Assembly: GCA_949752795.1 (NCBI GenBank)
Contig: CATKHW010000385.1
Span: 124,001 to 188,000, forward strand
DNA length: 64,000 nucleotides
DNA from: Hyperoodon ampullatus
Lineage: Eukaryota; Chordata; Mammalia; Artiodactyla; Ziphiidae
Direction: 5' to 3'
Within the stretch, counting starts at the first letter, position 1, and the number at the start of each line of letters is the position of its first letter. A model generated the notes under the pieces. The model was not told where the DNA came from and ran no database searches. It saw only the letters and a program-made list of their open reading frames with translations. This document shows positions 1 to 15,200 of this stretch, in pieces. Made by a program: the position numbers and the translations under genes.

Positions 1-3000
1 GTCATCACAATGCGCCATTCCAACTGTCATCGCAATAAGCCATGAAACTTATTAGACCAATGCTCCATGCCCTTGTCATCACAATGCCCCATGCCCTTGT
101 TATCACAATGTTCCATGACCCCTGTCATCACAATGCTCCGTGACTCCAGTCATCACAAGGCTTCATGACCTTTGTCATCACAGTGGTCCATGCCCTTGTC
201 ATCAACAGTCTCTGTGACCTTTTTAACCACAATGCTTCATGAACTTTTCATCACAATGCCCTTTGACCCTTGTCATCACAATGCTCTATGCCTTTCTCAG
301 CACAATGCTCCATGACCCTTGTCATCACAATGCTCCATGCGCTTGTCAGCACAATGCTCCATGACCCATGTCATCACAATGCACCATGCGCTTGTCGTCA
401 CAGTGCTCCACAATCTTGTCATCACAATGCTCCATAAACCTTGTCATCACAATGCTCCATGCACTTCAAATCAAAATGCTCTCTCACCACTGATATCACA
501 ATGGTACATCACTATTCATCACAATACTCCCTCAACCCTGTCATCACAATGTTCCATGACTCCTGTCATCACAATGCTACATGCACTTATCATCACAATG
601 TTTGATGATCCCTGACATCACAATGTTCCATAACCCCTGTCATCAAAATGCTCCATGACCCTTTTCATCAAAATGCTCCATGACCCCTAACATCACAATG
701 TTACATAACGCCTCTCATCAAAATGTTCCATGACCCTTTTCATCAAATTGGTCCATGACAATGTCATCACAATGCTCCCTACACTTCTCATCACAATGCA
801 CCACGCCCTTGTCATCAAAATGCTCCATGACCTTTGTCATCACAAAGCTCCATGACCCTTGGCATCACAATGCTCCATGCCATTGTCATCACAATACTCC
901 ATGAAACCTCTCATCACATTGTTCCATGCAATTGTCATCAAAAAGCTCCATGGTGCTTGTCATCACACTGCTCGATGCCCTTCTCATCACAATGCTCCAT
1001 GCCCTTGTCATTACAATCCTCCATGACCCATGTATCACTGTGTTCCGTGCCCTTGTCATCACAATGCTCCATGCCCACTCTCATCACAATAATCCATGAA
1101 ACTTTTCAGACAAATGTTCCATGCCCTTGTCATCACAATGCTCCATTACCCCTGTCATAACAATGCTCCATGACCCCTGCCATCACAACGTTCCACGGCC
1201 TTGTCATCACAAGGCTCCATGACCCTTGTCATCACAATGCTCCAAGACCCCTGTAATCACAGTGCTACATGCCCTTGTCATCGCAAAGCTCCATGATGCA
1301 TGTCATCAGAATGCTCCATGCCCTTGCCATCACAATGCTCCATTACCCCTGTGATAACAATGCTCCATGAACCCTGCCATCACGATGTTCCATGGCCTTG
1401 TCATCACAAGGCTCCATGACCCTTCTCATCACAATGCTCCAAGACTCCTGTAATCACAATGCTCCATGTCCCTTTTTATCTCAATGATCCATGAACCCTG
1501 TCATCACAATGCACCATGCCCATCATCATAATGCTTCAGGCTATTGTCATCACAATGAAATCAAAATGCTCCATGACCTCTGTCATAACACTGCTCCAAA
1601 CCCTTGTGATCACAATATTCCATAACACTTGTCATCACAATGCCCCATGACGCTCGTCATCACAATTATCTATGGTCTTCTCTTCACAATGCTCCATGAC
1701 CTTTGTCATCACAATGCTCAATACACTTGTCATCAAAATGCTCCCTGACACTTGTTCTCTGTATGCTCCTTGAACCCTGTCATGACAAGGCTCCATGCCT
1801 TTTTCATCACAATGATCCATGCCTTTTTCATCACAATGCTCCAAGACGCCTGTAATTACAATGCTCCATGCCCTTGTCATCACAAAGCTCAATGACGCAT
1901 GTCATCAGACTGCTCCTTGGCCTTCTCATCACAATGCTCCATGCGCTTGTCATCACAATTTTCCAAGACACTCTAATCACAATGCTCCATGCCCCTTTTC
2001 ATCAGTATGCTCCATGAGACTTGTCTCACAAGGCTCCATGGTTTTCTCATCATAATGCTCCAGCACCTTGTCATCACAATGCTTCACGACCTTGTCATGA
2101 AAATTTTCAATGGCCCTTGTCATCATAATGCTCCAAGCCCTAGTCATCACAATGCTCCATTATATTTGTCATCACAGTCCTCCATTACATTTGGCATCAC
2201 AATGCTCCATGCCATTGTCATCGCAATGGACCATGACATATGTCATCACAATGCTCCCTGACACCTGTCTTCACAATACTCCATGACCTTCTCATCACAA
2301 TGCCCCATGCCCTTGTCATCACAATGCCCCATGCCCACTGTCATCACAATAATCTATTAAACTTGTCAGACCAATGCTCCATGCCCCTGTCATCACAATG
2401 CTCCATTCCCTTGTCATCACAATGCTCCATGACCCTTGTCATCACAATGCTCTGTGACTCCAGTCATCACAATGCTTCATAACATTTGTCATCACAGTGG
2501 TCCATGCCCACATCATCACAAGGCTCTGTGACCTTTGTAACCACAATACTCCATGAACTTTTCATCACAATGCTACGTGACCCTTGTCATCACAATGCTC
2601 CATGCCCTTGTCATCACAAAGCTCCATGATGCATGTCATCAGAATGCTCCATGGCCTTCTCATCACAATGCTCCATGCCCTTGTCATCACAATGCTCCAA
2701 GACCCCTGTAATCACAATGGTCCATGCCCCTTTTCATCAGAATGCTCCATGAGACTTGTCATCACAAGGCTCCATGGTCTTCTCATCACAATGCTCCAGG
2801 ACATTGTCATCAAAATGCCCCATTCCCTTATCATCACAATGCTCCATGACCCCTGTCATCACAATACTCCATGAATATTTTCAGCCCAATGCTCCTTGAC
2901 CTTCTCATCACAATGCTCCATGACCAATATCATCACAATTCTCCATGACCACAGTCATCACAACGCTCAATATCACCTGACAACACAATGATCCGGGACT

Positions 3001-3960
3001 CTTGTCATCACAATGCTCCATTCCCTAGTCATCACAATGCTCCATGACGCCTGCCATCACAATACTCCATGAACATTTTCAGCCCAATGCTCCATGACAC
3101 TTGTCATCACAATGATGCATGCCCTTGTCATCCCAATGCTCCATGACCCCTGTAATCACAATGCTCCGTGACGCTTGTCATCACAGTGCTCCATGACACC
3201 TGTCATCACAATGCTCCATGCCTTTGTCAGCAAAATGCTACATGACCTTGTCATTACAATGTTCTATGCACTTGTCATCACAATACTCCATTACCATTGC
3301 CATCACAATCCTCCATGAACCTTGGGATCACATTGCTCCATGCCCTTGTCATCACAATGCTCCATGCTCCTTGAAATCAAAATGATCCATGACCTCTGTC
3401 ATCACAATGCTCCAAACCCTTGTGATCACAATGTTCCATAACACTTGTCATCACAATGCTCCATGATGCCTGTCATCACAATACTCCATGCCCTTTTCAT
3501 CACAATGCTCCATGACCTTTGTCATCACAATTCTCGATACACTTGTCATCACAATGCTCCCTGACACTTGTCGTCAGAATGCTCCTTGAACCCTGTCACA
3601 AAAAGGCTCCATGCCTTTTTCATCAAAATGCACCATGCCATTTTCAACACAATGCTCCATGCCATTGTCATCAAAATACTCCACAAGCTTGTCATCAGAA
3701 TGCTCCATGTCCCTTGTCATCACAATTTTCCATGCACTTGTCAGCACAAGGCTCCCTGACCCTTGTCATCACAATGCTCCAAGCCATTGTCATCACAATG
3801 CTCCATTACCTTTGTCATCAGAATCCTCCATGACACTTGGCATCACAATGCTCCATGGCATTGTCATCACAATGGGACATTACATATGTCATCACAATGC
3901 TCCCTGACACCTGTCTTCACAATAATGAATGACCTGGTCATCACAATGCTCCATGCCCTT
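1..3960. repeat. HOR unit U1, 3,960 bp standard
   Basis: The first unit of the window, at standard length. It shares private variants with U7: AAGACTCCTG at about 1442, a CACAGTCCTCC monomer at about 2173, CTCCATTCCC at about 2401, and a TGAATATTTT plus CTCCTTGACC pair at about 2872 to 2900. The first base of the window coincides with my chosen unit start, which is only a convention. Confidence 0.93.
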
Positions 3961-6900
3961 GTCATCACAATGCGCCATTCCAACTGTCATCGCAATAAGC
4001 CATGAAACTTATTAGACCAATGCTCCATGCCCTTGTCATCACAATGCCCCATGCCCTTGTTATCACAATGTTCCATGACCCCTGTCATCACAATGCTCCG
4101 TGACTCCAGTCATCACAAGGCTTCATGACCTTTGTCATCACAGTGGTCCATGCCCTTGTCATCAACAGTCTCTGTGACCTTTTTAACCACAATGCTTCAT
4201 GAACTTTTCATCACAATGCCCTTTGACCCTTGTCATCACAATGCTCTATGCCTTTCTCAGCACAATGCTCCATGACCCTTGTCATCACAATGCTCCATGC
4301 GCTTGTCAGCACAATGCTCCATGACCCATGTCATCACAATGCACCATGCGCTTGTCGTCACAGTGCTCCACAATCTTGTCATCACAATGCTCCATAAACC
4401 TTGTCATCACAATGCTCCATGCACTTCAAATCAAAATGCTCTCTCACCACTGATATCACAATGGTACATCACTATTCATCACAATACTCCCTCAACCCTG
4501 TCATCACAATGTTCCATGACTCCTGTCATCACAATGCTACATGCACTTATCATCACAATGTTTGATGATCCCTGACATCACAATGTTCCATAACCCCTGT
4601 CATCAAAATGCTCCATGACCCTTTTCATCAAAATGCTCCATGACCCCTAACATCACAATGTTACATAACGCCTCTCATCAAAATGTTCCATGACCCTTTT
4701 CATCAAATTGGTCCATGACAATGTCATCACAATGCTCCCTACCCTTCTCATCACAATGCACCACGCCCTTGTCATCAAAATGCTCCATGACCTTTGTCAT
4801 CACAAAGCTCCATGACCCTTGGCATCACAATGCTCCATGCCATTGTCATCACAATACTCCATGAAACCTCTCATCACATTGTTCCATGCAATTGTCATCA
4901 AAAAGCTCCATGGTGCTTGTCATCACACTGCTCGATGCCCTTCTCATCACAATGCTCCATGCCCTTGTCATTACAATCCTCCATGACCCATGTATCACTG
5001 TGTTCCGTGCCCTTGTCATCACAATGCTCCATGCCCACTCTCATCACAATAATCCATGAAACTTTTCAGACCAATGTTCCATGCCCTTGTCATCACAATG
5101 CTCCATTACCCCTGTCATAACAATGCTCCATGACCCCTGCCATCACAACGTTCCACGGCCTTGTCATCACAAGGCTCCATGACCCTTGTCATCACAATGC
5201 TCCAAGACCCCTGTAATCACAGTGCTACATGCCCTTGTCATCGAAAAGCTCCATGATGCATGTCATTAGAATGCACCATGCCCTTGCCATCACAATGCTC
5301 CATTACCCCTGTGATAACAATGCTCCATGACCCCTGCCATCACGATGTTCCATGGCCTTGTCATCACAAGGCTCCATGACCCTTCTCATCACAATGCTCC
5401 AAGACACCTGTAATCACAATGCTCCATGTCCCTTTTTATCTCAATGATCCATGAACCCTGTCATCACAATACACCATGCCCATCATCATAGTGCTTCAGG
5501 CTATTGTCATCACAATGAAATCAAAATGCTCCATGACCTCTGTCATAACACTGCTCCAAACCCTTGTGATCACAATATTCCATAACACTTGTCATCACAA
5601 TGCCCCATGACGCTCGTCATCACAATTATCTATGGTCTTCTCTTCACAATGCTCCATGACCTTTGTCATCACAATGCTCAATACACTTGTCATCAAAATG
5701 CTCCCTGACACTTGTTCTCTGTATGCTCCTTGAACCCTGTCATGACAAGGCTCCATGCCTTTTTCATCACAATGATCCATGCCTTTTTCATCACAATGTT
5801 CCAAGACGCCTGTAATTACAATGCTCCATGCCCTTGTCATCACAAAGCTCAATGACGCATGTCATCAGACTGCTCCTTGGCCTTCTCATCACAATGCTCC
5901 ATGCGCTTGTCATCACAATTTTCCAAGACACTCTAATCACAATGCTCCATGCCCCTTTTCATCAGTATGCTCCATGAGACTTGTCTCACAAGGCTCCATG
6001 GTTTTCTCATCATAATGCTCCAGCACCTTGTCATCACAATGCTTCACGACCTTGTCATGAAAATTTTCAATGGCCCTTGTCATCATAATGCTCCAAGCCC
6101 TAGTCATCACAATGCTCCATTATATTTGTCATCACAATCCTCCATTACATTTGGCATCACAATGCTCCATGCCATTGTCATCGCAATGGACCATGACATA
6201 TGTCATCACAATGCTCCCTGACACCTGTCTTCACAATACTCCATGACCTTCTCATCACAATGCCCCATGCCCTTGTCATCACAATGCCCCACGACCTTGT
6301 CATGAAAATTTTCAATGGCCCTTGTCATCATAATGCTCCAAGCCCTAGTCATCACAATGCTCCATTATATTTGTCATCACAATCCTCCATTACATTTGGC
6401 ATCACAATGCTCCATGCCATTGTCATCGCAATGGACCATGACATATGTCATCACAATGCTCCCTGACACCTGTCTTCACAATACTCCATGACCTTCTCAT
6501 CACAATGCCCCATGCCCTTGTCATCACAATGCCCCATGCCCACTGTCATCACAATAATCTATTAAACTTGTCAGACCAATGCTCCATGCCCCTGTCATCA
6601 CAATGCTCCATGCCCTTGTCATCACAATGCTCCATGACCCTTGTCATCACAATGCTCTGTGACTCCAGTCATCACAATGCTTCATAACATTTGTCATCAC
6701 AGTGGTCCATGCCCACATCATCACAAGGCTCTGTGACCTTTGTAACCACAATACTCCATGAACTTTTCATCACAATGCTACGTGACCCTTGTCATCAAAA
6801 TGCTCCATGCCCTTGTCATCACAAAGCTCCATGATGCATGTCATCAGAATGCTCCATGGCCTTCTCATCACAATGCTCCATGCCCTTGTCATCACAATGC

Positions 6901-8165
6901 TCCAAGACCCCTGTAATCACAATGGTCCATGCCCCTTTTCATCAGAATGCTCCATGAGACTTGTCATCACAAGGCTCCATGGTCTTCTCATCACAATGCT
7001 CCAGGACATTGTCATCAAAATGCCCCATTCCCTTATCATCACAATGCTCCATGACCCCTGTCATCACAATACTCCATGAACATTTTCAGCCCAATGCTCC
7101 ATGACCTTCTCATCACAATGCTCCATGACCAATATCATCACAATTCTCCATGACCACAGTCATCACAACGCTCAATATCACCTGACAACACAATGATCCG
7201 GGACTCTTGTCATCACAATGCTCCATTCCCTAGTCATCACAATGCTCCATGACGCCTGCCATCACAATACTCCATGAACATTTTCAGCCCAATGCTCCAT
7301 GACACTTGTCATCACAATGATGCATGCCCTTGTCATCCCAATGCTCCATGACCCCTGTAATCACAATGCTCCGTGACGCTTGTCATCACAGTGCTCCATG
7401 ACACCTGTCATCACAATGCTCCATGCCTTTGTCAGCAAAATGCTACATGACCTTGTCATTACAATGTTCTATGCACTTGTCATCACAATACTCCATTACC
7501 ATTGCCATCACAATCCTCCATGAACCTTGGGATCACATTGCTCCATGCCCTTGTCATCACAATGCTCCATGCTCCTTGAAATCAAAATGATCCATGACCT
7601 CTGTCATCACAATGCTCCAAACCCTTGTGATCACAATGTTCCATAACACTTGTCATCACAATGCTCCATGATGCCTGTCATCACAATACTCCATGCCCTT
7701 TTCATCACAATGCTCCATGACCTTTGTCATCACAATTCTCGATACACTTGTCATCACAATGCTCCCTGACACTTGTCGTCAGAATGCTCCTTGAACCCTG
7801 TCACAAAAAGGCTCCATGCCTTTTTCATCAAAATGCACCATGCCATTTTCAACACAATGCTCCATGCCATTGTCATCAAAATACTCCACAAGCTTGTCAT
7901 CAGAATGCTCCATGTCCCTTGTCATCACAATTTTCCATGCACTTGTCAGCACAAGGCTCCCTGACCCTTGTCATCACAATGCTCCAAGCCATTGTCATCA
8001 CAATGCTCCATTACCTTTGTCATCAGAATCCTCCATGACACTTGGCATCACAATGCTCCATGGCATTGTCATCACAATGGGCCATTACATATGTCATCAC
8101 AATGCTCCCTGACACCTGTCTTCACAATAATGAATGACCTGGTCATCACAATGCTCCATGCCCTT
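3961..8165. repeat. HOR unit U2, 4,205 bp (+245 bp duplication)
   Basis: A standard unit lengthened by one internal tandem duplication of ten monomers (245 bp at 6045 and again at 6290). It shares two private variants with U8: CATTAGAATGCACCATG at about 5264 and CAATACACCATG at about 5467. Confidence 0.93.
6045..6534. repeat. 245-bp ten-monomer tandem duplication inside U2
   Basis: The block beginning CACGACCTTGTCATGAAAA at 6045 recurs at 6290, essentially identical over 245 bp. The first copy ends in a hybrid monomer where CAATGCCCC runs directly into the ACGACC of the next copy. No other unit carries this duplication, so it is a recent single event. Confidence 0.93.
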
Positions 8166-11100
8166 GTCATCACAATGCGCCATTCCAACTGTCATCGCAA
8201 TAAGCCATGAAACTTATTAGACCAATGCTCCATGCCCTTGTCATCACAATGCCCCATGCCCTTGTTATCACAATGTTCCATGACCCCTGTCATCACAATG
8301 CTCCGTGACTCCAGTCATCACAAGGCTTCATGACCTTTGTCATCACAGTGGTCCATGCCCTTGTCATCAACAGTCTCTGTGACCTTTTTAACCACAATGC
8401 TTCATGAACTTTTCATCACAATGCCCTTTGACCCTTGTCATCACAATTCTCTATGCCTTTCTCAGCACAATGCTCCATGACCCTTGTCATCACAATGCTC
8501 CATGCGCTTGTCAGCACAATGCTCCATGACCCATGTCATCACAATGCACCATGCGCTTGTCGTCACAGTGCTCCACAATCTTGTCATCACAATGCTCCAT
8601 AAGCCTTGTCATCACAATGCTCCATGCACTTCAAATCAAAATGCTCTCTCACCACTGATATCACAATGGTACATCACTATTCATCACAATACTCCCTCAA
8701 CCCTGTCATCACAATGTTCCATGACTCCTGTCATCACAATGCTACATGCACTTATCATCACAATGTTTGATGATCCCTGACATCACAATGTTCCATAACC
8801 CCTGTCATCAAAATGCTCCATGACCCTTTTCATCAAAATGCTCCATGACCCCTAACATCACAATGTTACATAACGCCTCTCATCAAAATGTTCCATGACC
8901 CTTTTCATCAAATTGGTCCATGACAATGTCATCACAATGCTCCCTACACTTCTCATCACAATGCACCACGCCCTTGTCATCAAAATGCTCCATGACCTTT
9001 GTCATCACAAAGCTCCATGACCCTTGGCATCACAATGCTCCATGCCATTGTCATCACAATACTCCATGAAACCTCTCATCACATTGTTCCATGCAATTGT
9101 CATCAAAAAGCTCCATGGTGCTTGTCATCACACTGCTCGATGCCCTTCTCATCACAATGCTCCATGCCCTTGTCATTACAATCCTCCATGACCCATGTAT
9201 CACTGTGTTCCGTGCCCTTGTCATCACAATGCTCCATGCCCACTCTCATCACAATAATCCATGAAACTTTTCAGACAAATGTTCCATGCCCTTGTCATCG
9301 CAATGCTCCATTACCCCTGTCATAACAATGCTCCATGACCCCTGCCATCACAACGTTCCACAGCCTTGTCATCACAAGGCTCCATGACCCTTGTCATCAC
9401 AATGCTCCAAGACCCCTGTAATCACAGTGCTACATGCCCTTGTCATCACAAAGCTCCATGATGCATGTCATCAGAATGCTCCATGCCCTTGCCATCACAA
9501 TGCTCCATTACCCCTGTGATAACAATGCTCCATGACCCCTGCCATCACGATGTTCCATGGCCTTGTCATCACAAGGCTCCATGACCCTTCTCATCACAAT
9601 GCTCCATGTCCCTTTTTATCTCAATGATCCATGAACCCTGTCATCACAATGCACCAAGCCCATCATCATAATGCTTCAGGCTATTGTCATCACAATGAAA
9701 TCAAAATGCTCCATGACCTCTGTCATAACACTGCTCCAAACCCTTGTGATCACAATATTCCATGACGCTCGTCATCACAATGCCCCATGACGCTCGTCAT
9801 CACAATTATCTATGGTCTTCTCTTCACAATGCTCCATGACCTTTGTCATCACAATGCTCAATACACTTGTCATCAAAATGCTCCCTGACACTTGTTCTCT
9901 GTATGCTCCTTGAACACTGTCATGACAAGGCTCCATGCCTTTTTCATCACAATGATTCATGCCTTTTTCATCACAATGCTCCAAGACGCCTGTAATTACA
10001 ATGCTCCATGCCCTTGTCATCACAAAGCTCAATGACGCATGTCATCAGACTGCTCCTTGGACTTCTCATCACAATGCTCCATGCCCTTGTCATCACAATT
10101 TTCCAAGACACTCTAATCACAATGCTCCATGCCCCTTTTCATCAGTATGCTCCATGAGACTTGTCTCACAAGGCTCCATGGTTTTCTCATCATAATGCTC
10201 CAGCACCTTGTCATCACAATGCTTCACGACCTGGTCATGAAAATTTTCAATGGCCCTTGTCATCATAATGCTCCAAGCCCTAGTCATCACAATGCTCCAT
10301 TATATTTGTCATCACAATCCTCCATTACATTTGGCATCACAATGCTCCATGCCATTGTCATCGCAATGGACCATGACATATGTCATCACAATGCTCCCTG
10401 ACACCTGTCTTCACAATACTCCATGACCTTCTCATCACAATGCTCCATGCCCTTGTCATCACAATGCCCCATGCCCACTGTCATCACAATAATCTATTAA
10501 ACTTGTCAGACCAATGCTCCATGCCCCTGTCATCACAATGCTCCATGCCCTTGTCATCACAATGCTCCATGACCCTTGTCATCACAATGCTCTGTGACTC
10601 CAGTCATCACAATGCTTCATAACATTTGTCATCACAGTGGTCCATGCCCACATCATCACAAGGCTCTGTGACCTTTGTAACCACAATACTCCATGAACTT
10701 TTCATCACAATGCTACGTGACCCTTGTCATCACAATGCTCCATGCCTTTTTCAGAACAATGCTCCATGACCCTTGTCATCACAATGTGCCACGTGATTTT
10801 CATCACAACGGTCCACAACCTTGTCATCGTAATGCTCCATAAACCCTGTAATCACAATGCTCCATGCACTTCTCATCAAAATGCTCTCTCAACAGAGATA
10901 TCACAATGTTCCATCACTAGTCATCACAATACTCCCTCACCCCTGTAATCACAATGTTCCATGACCCCTGTCATCACAATGCTACATCCACTTATCATCA
11001 CAATGTTCCATGACCCCTGACATCACAATGCTCCAAGACCCCTGTAATCACAATGGTCCATGCCCCTTTTCATCAGAATGCTCCATGAGACTTGTCATCA

Positions 11101-12296
11101 CAAGGCTCCATGGTCTTCTCATCACAATGCTCCAGGACATTGTCATCAAAATGTCCCATTCCCTTATCATCACAATGCTCCATGACCCCTTTCATCACAA
11201 TACTCCATGAATATTTTCAGCCCAATGCTCCATGACCTTCTCATCACAATGCTCCATGACCAATATCATCACAATTCTCCATGACCACAGTCATCACAAC
11301 GCTCAATATCACCTGACAACACAATGATCCGGGACTCTTGTCATCACAATGCTCCATTCCCTAGTCATCACAATGCTCCATGACGCCTGTCATCACAATA
11401 CTCCATGAACATTTTCAGCCCAATGCTCCATGACACTTGTCATCACAATGATGCATGCCCTTGTCATCCCAATGCTCCATGACCCCTGTAATCACAATGC
11501 TCCGTGACGCTTGTCATCACAGTGCTCCATGACACCTGTCATCACAATGCTCCATGCCTTTGTCAGCAAAATGCTACATGACCTTGTCATTACAATGTTC
11601 TATGCACTTGTCATCACAATACTCCATTACCATTGCCATCACAATCCTCCATGAACCTTGGGATCACATTGCTCCATGCCCTTGTCATCACAATGCTCCA
11701 TGCTCCTTGAAATCAAAATGATCCATGACCTCTGTCATCACAATGCTCCAAACCCTTGTGATCACAATGTTCCATAACACTTGTCATCACAATGCTCCAT
11801 GATGCCTGTCATCACAATACTCCATGCCCTTTTCATCACAATGCTCCATGACCTTTGTCATCACAATTCTCGATACACTTGTCATCACAATGCTCCCTGA
11901 CACTTGTCGTCAGAATGCTCCTTGAACCCTGTCACAAAAAGGCTCCATGCCTTTTTCATCAAAATGCACCATGCCATTTTCAACACAATGCTCCATGCCA
12001 TTGTCATCAAAATACTCCACAAGCTTGTCATCAGAATGCTCCATGTCCCTTGTCATCACAATTTTCCATGCACTTGTCAGCACAAGGCTCCCTGACCCTT
12101 GTCATCACAATGCTCCAAGCCATTGTCATCACAATGCTCCATTACCTTTGTCATCAGAATCCTCCATGACACTTGGCATCACAATGCTCCATGGCATTGT
12201 CATCACAATGGGCCATTACATATGTCATCACAATGCTCCCTGACACCTGTCTTCACAATAATGAATGACCTGGTCATCACAATGCTCCATGCCCTT
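8166..12296. repeat. HOR unit U3, 4,131 bp (replacement-block type)
   Basis: This unit differs from the standard by a replaced block (10745 to 11030, net about +196 bp) and by loss of one 25-bp monomer near 9600, where CTTCTCATCACAATGCTCC runs directly into ATGTCCC. U10 carries both changes, so the two units descend from one altered unit. Confidence 0.93.
10745..11030. repeat. Replacement block in U3, edge-type monomers
   Basis: About 286 bp of monomers, including TTTTTCAGAACAATG, a CACGTGATTTTCATC monomer and a TCACTAGTCATC monomer, replace about 90 bp of standard sequence. The same block occurs in U10 and in the last, partial unit. In the last unit it runs on into the diverged edge instead of returning to core sequence. 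It returns to standard sequence here at CTCCAAGACCCC (11031). Confidence 0.88.
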
Positions 12297-15200
12297 GTCA
12301 TCACAATGCGCCATTCCAACTGTCATCGCAATAAGCCATGAAACTTATTAGACCAATGCTCCATGCCCTTGTCATCACAATGCCCCATGCCCTTGTTATC
12401 ACAATGTTCCATGACCCCTGTCATCACAATGCTCCGTGACTCCAGTCATCACAAGGCTTCATGACCTTTGTCATCACAGTGGTCCATGCCCTTGTCATCA
12501 ACAGTCTCTGTGACCTTTTTAACCACAATGCTTCATGAACTTTTCATCACAATGCCCTTTGACCCTTGTCATCACAATGCTCTATGCCTTTCTCAGCACA
12601 ATGCTCCATGACCCTTGTCATCACAATGCTCCATGCGCTTGTCAGCACAATGCTCCATGACCCATGTCATCACAATGCACCATGCGCTTGTCGTCACAGT
12701 GCTCCACAATCTTGTCATCACAATGCTCCATAAGCCTTGTCATCACAATGCTCCATGCACTTCAAATCAAAATGCTCTCTCACCACTGATATCACAATGG
12801 TACATCACTATTCATCACAATACTCCCTCAACCCTGTCATCACAATGTTCCATGACTCCTGTCATCACAATGCTACATGCACTTATCATCACAATGTTTG
12901 ATGATCCCTGACATCACAATGTTCCATAACCCCTGTCATCAAAATGCTCCATGACCCTTTTCATCAAAATGCTCCATGACCCCTAACATCACAATGTTAC
13001 ATAACGCCTCTCATCAAAATGTTCCATGACCCTTTTCATCAAATTGGTCCATGACAATGTCATCACAATGCTCCCTACACTTCTCATCACAATGCACCAC
13101 GCCCTTGTCATCAAAATGCTCCATGACCTTTGTCATCACAAAGCTCCATGACCCTTGGCATCACAATGCTCCATGCCATTGTCATCACAATACTCCATGA
13201 AACCTCTCATCACATTGTTCCATGCAATTGTCATCAAAAAGCTCCATGGTGCTTGTCATCACACTGCTCGATGCCCTTCTCATCACAATGCTCCATGCCC
13301 TTGTCATTACAATCCTCCATGACCCATGTATCACTGTGTTCCGTGCCCTTGTCATCACAATGCTCCATGCCCACTCTCATCACAATAATCCATGAAACTT
13401 TTCAGACAAATGTTCCATGCCCTTGTCATCGCAATGCTCCATTACCCCTGTCATAACAATGCTCCATGACCCCTGCCATCACAACGTTCCACAGCCTTGT
13501 CATCACAAGGCTCCATGACCCTTGTCATCACAATGCTCCAAGACCCCTGTAATCACAGTGCTACATGCCCTTGTCATCACAAAGCTCCATGATGCATGTC
13601 ATCAGAATGCTCCATGCCCTTGCCATCACAATGCTCCATTACCCCTGTGATAACAATGCTCCATGACCCCTGCCATCACGATGTTCCATGGCCTTGTCAT
13701 CACAAGGCTCCATGACCCTTCTCATCACAATGCTCCAAGACACCTGTAATCACAATGCTCCATGTCCCTTTTTATCTCAATGATCCATGAACCCTGTCAT
13801 CACAATGCACCAAGCCCATCATCATAATGCTTCAGGCTATTGTCATCACAATGAAATCAAAATGCTCCATGACCTCTGTCATAACACTGCTCCAAACCCT
13901 TGTGATCACAATATTCCATGACGCTCGTCATCACAATGCCCCATGACGCTCGTCATCACAATTATCTATGGTCTTCTCTTCACAATGCTCCATGACCTTT
14001 GTCATCACAATGCTCAATACACTTGTCATCAAAATGCTCCCTGACACTTGTTCTCTGTATGCTCCTTGAACACTGTCATGACAAGGCTCCATGCCTTTTT
14101 CATCACAATGATTCATGCCTTTTTCATCACAATGCTCCAAGACGCCTGTAATTACAATGCTCCATGCCCTTGTCATCACAAAGCTCAATGACGCATGTCA
14201 TCAGACTGCTCCTTGGCCTTCTCATCACAATGCTCCATGCCCTTGTCATCACAATTTTCCAAGACACTCTAATCACAATGCTCCATGCCCCTTTTCATCA
14301 GTATGCTCCATGAGACTTGTCTCACAAGGCTCCATGGTTTTCTCATCATAATGCTCCAGCACCTTGTCATCACAATGCTTCACGACCTGGTCATGAAAAT
14401 TTTCAATGGCCCTTGTCATCATAATGCTCCAAGCCCTAGTCATCACAATGCTCCATTATATTTGTCATCACAATCCTCCATTACATTTGGCATCACAATG
14501 CTCCATGCCATTGTCATCGCAATGGACCATGACATATGTCATCACAATGCTCCCTGACACCTGTCTTCACAATACTCCATGACCTTCTCATCACAATGCT
14601 CCATGCCCTTGTCATCACAATGCCCCATGCCCACTCTCATCACAATAATCTATTAAACTTGTCAGACCAATGCTCCATGCCCCTGTCATCACAATGCTCC
14701 ATGCCCTTGTCATCACAATGCTCCATGACCCTTGTCATCACAATGCTCTGTGACTCCAGTCATCACAATGCTTCATAACATTTGTCATCACAGTGGTCCA
14801 TGCCCACATCATCACAAGGCTCTGTGACCTTTGTAACCACAATACTCCATGAACTTTTCATCACAATGCTACGTGACCCTTGTCATCACAATGCTCCATG
14901 CCCTTGTCATCACAAAGCTCCATGATGCATGTCATCAGAATGCTCCATGGCCTTCTCATCACAATGCTCCATGCCCTTGTCATCACAATGCTCCAAGACC
15001 CCTGTAATCACAATGGTCCATGCCCCTTTTCATCAGAATGCTCCATGAGACTTGTCATCACAAGGCTCCATGGTCTTCTCATCACAATGCTCCAGGACAT
15101 TGTCATCAAAATGCCCCATTCCCTTATCATCACAATGCTCCATGACCCCTGTCATCACAATACTCCATGAACATTTTCAGCCCAATGCTCCATGACCTTC

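Noticed and set aside
319..615. Repeated open frames of 60 to 130 codons on the plus strand in every satellite unit
   Set aside because: They start at TTG or ATG inside the monomer, follow the monomer period exactly, appear in all three frames, and end when an ATGACC monomer brings TGA into frame. Three 25-bp monomers give 25 codons, which explains the cycling SSQCSM, VITMLH and CHHNAP motifs. No codon-level constraint is visible.
1635..1892. Conserved 85-codon minus-strand open frame, present in all units
   Set aside because: Its conservation is that of the whole unit at the DNA level. It is a stretch where stops happen to be missing on the reverse strand.
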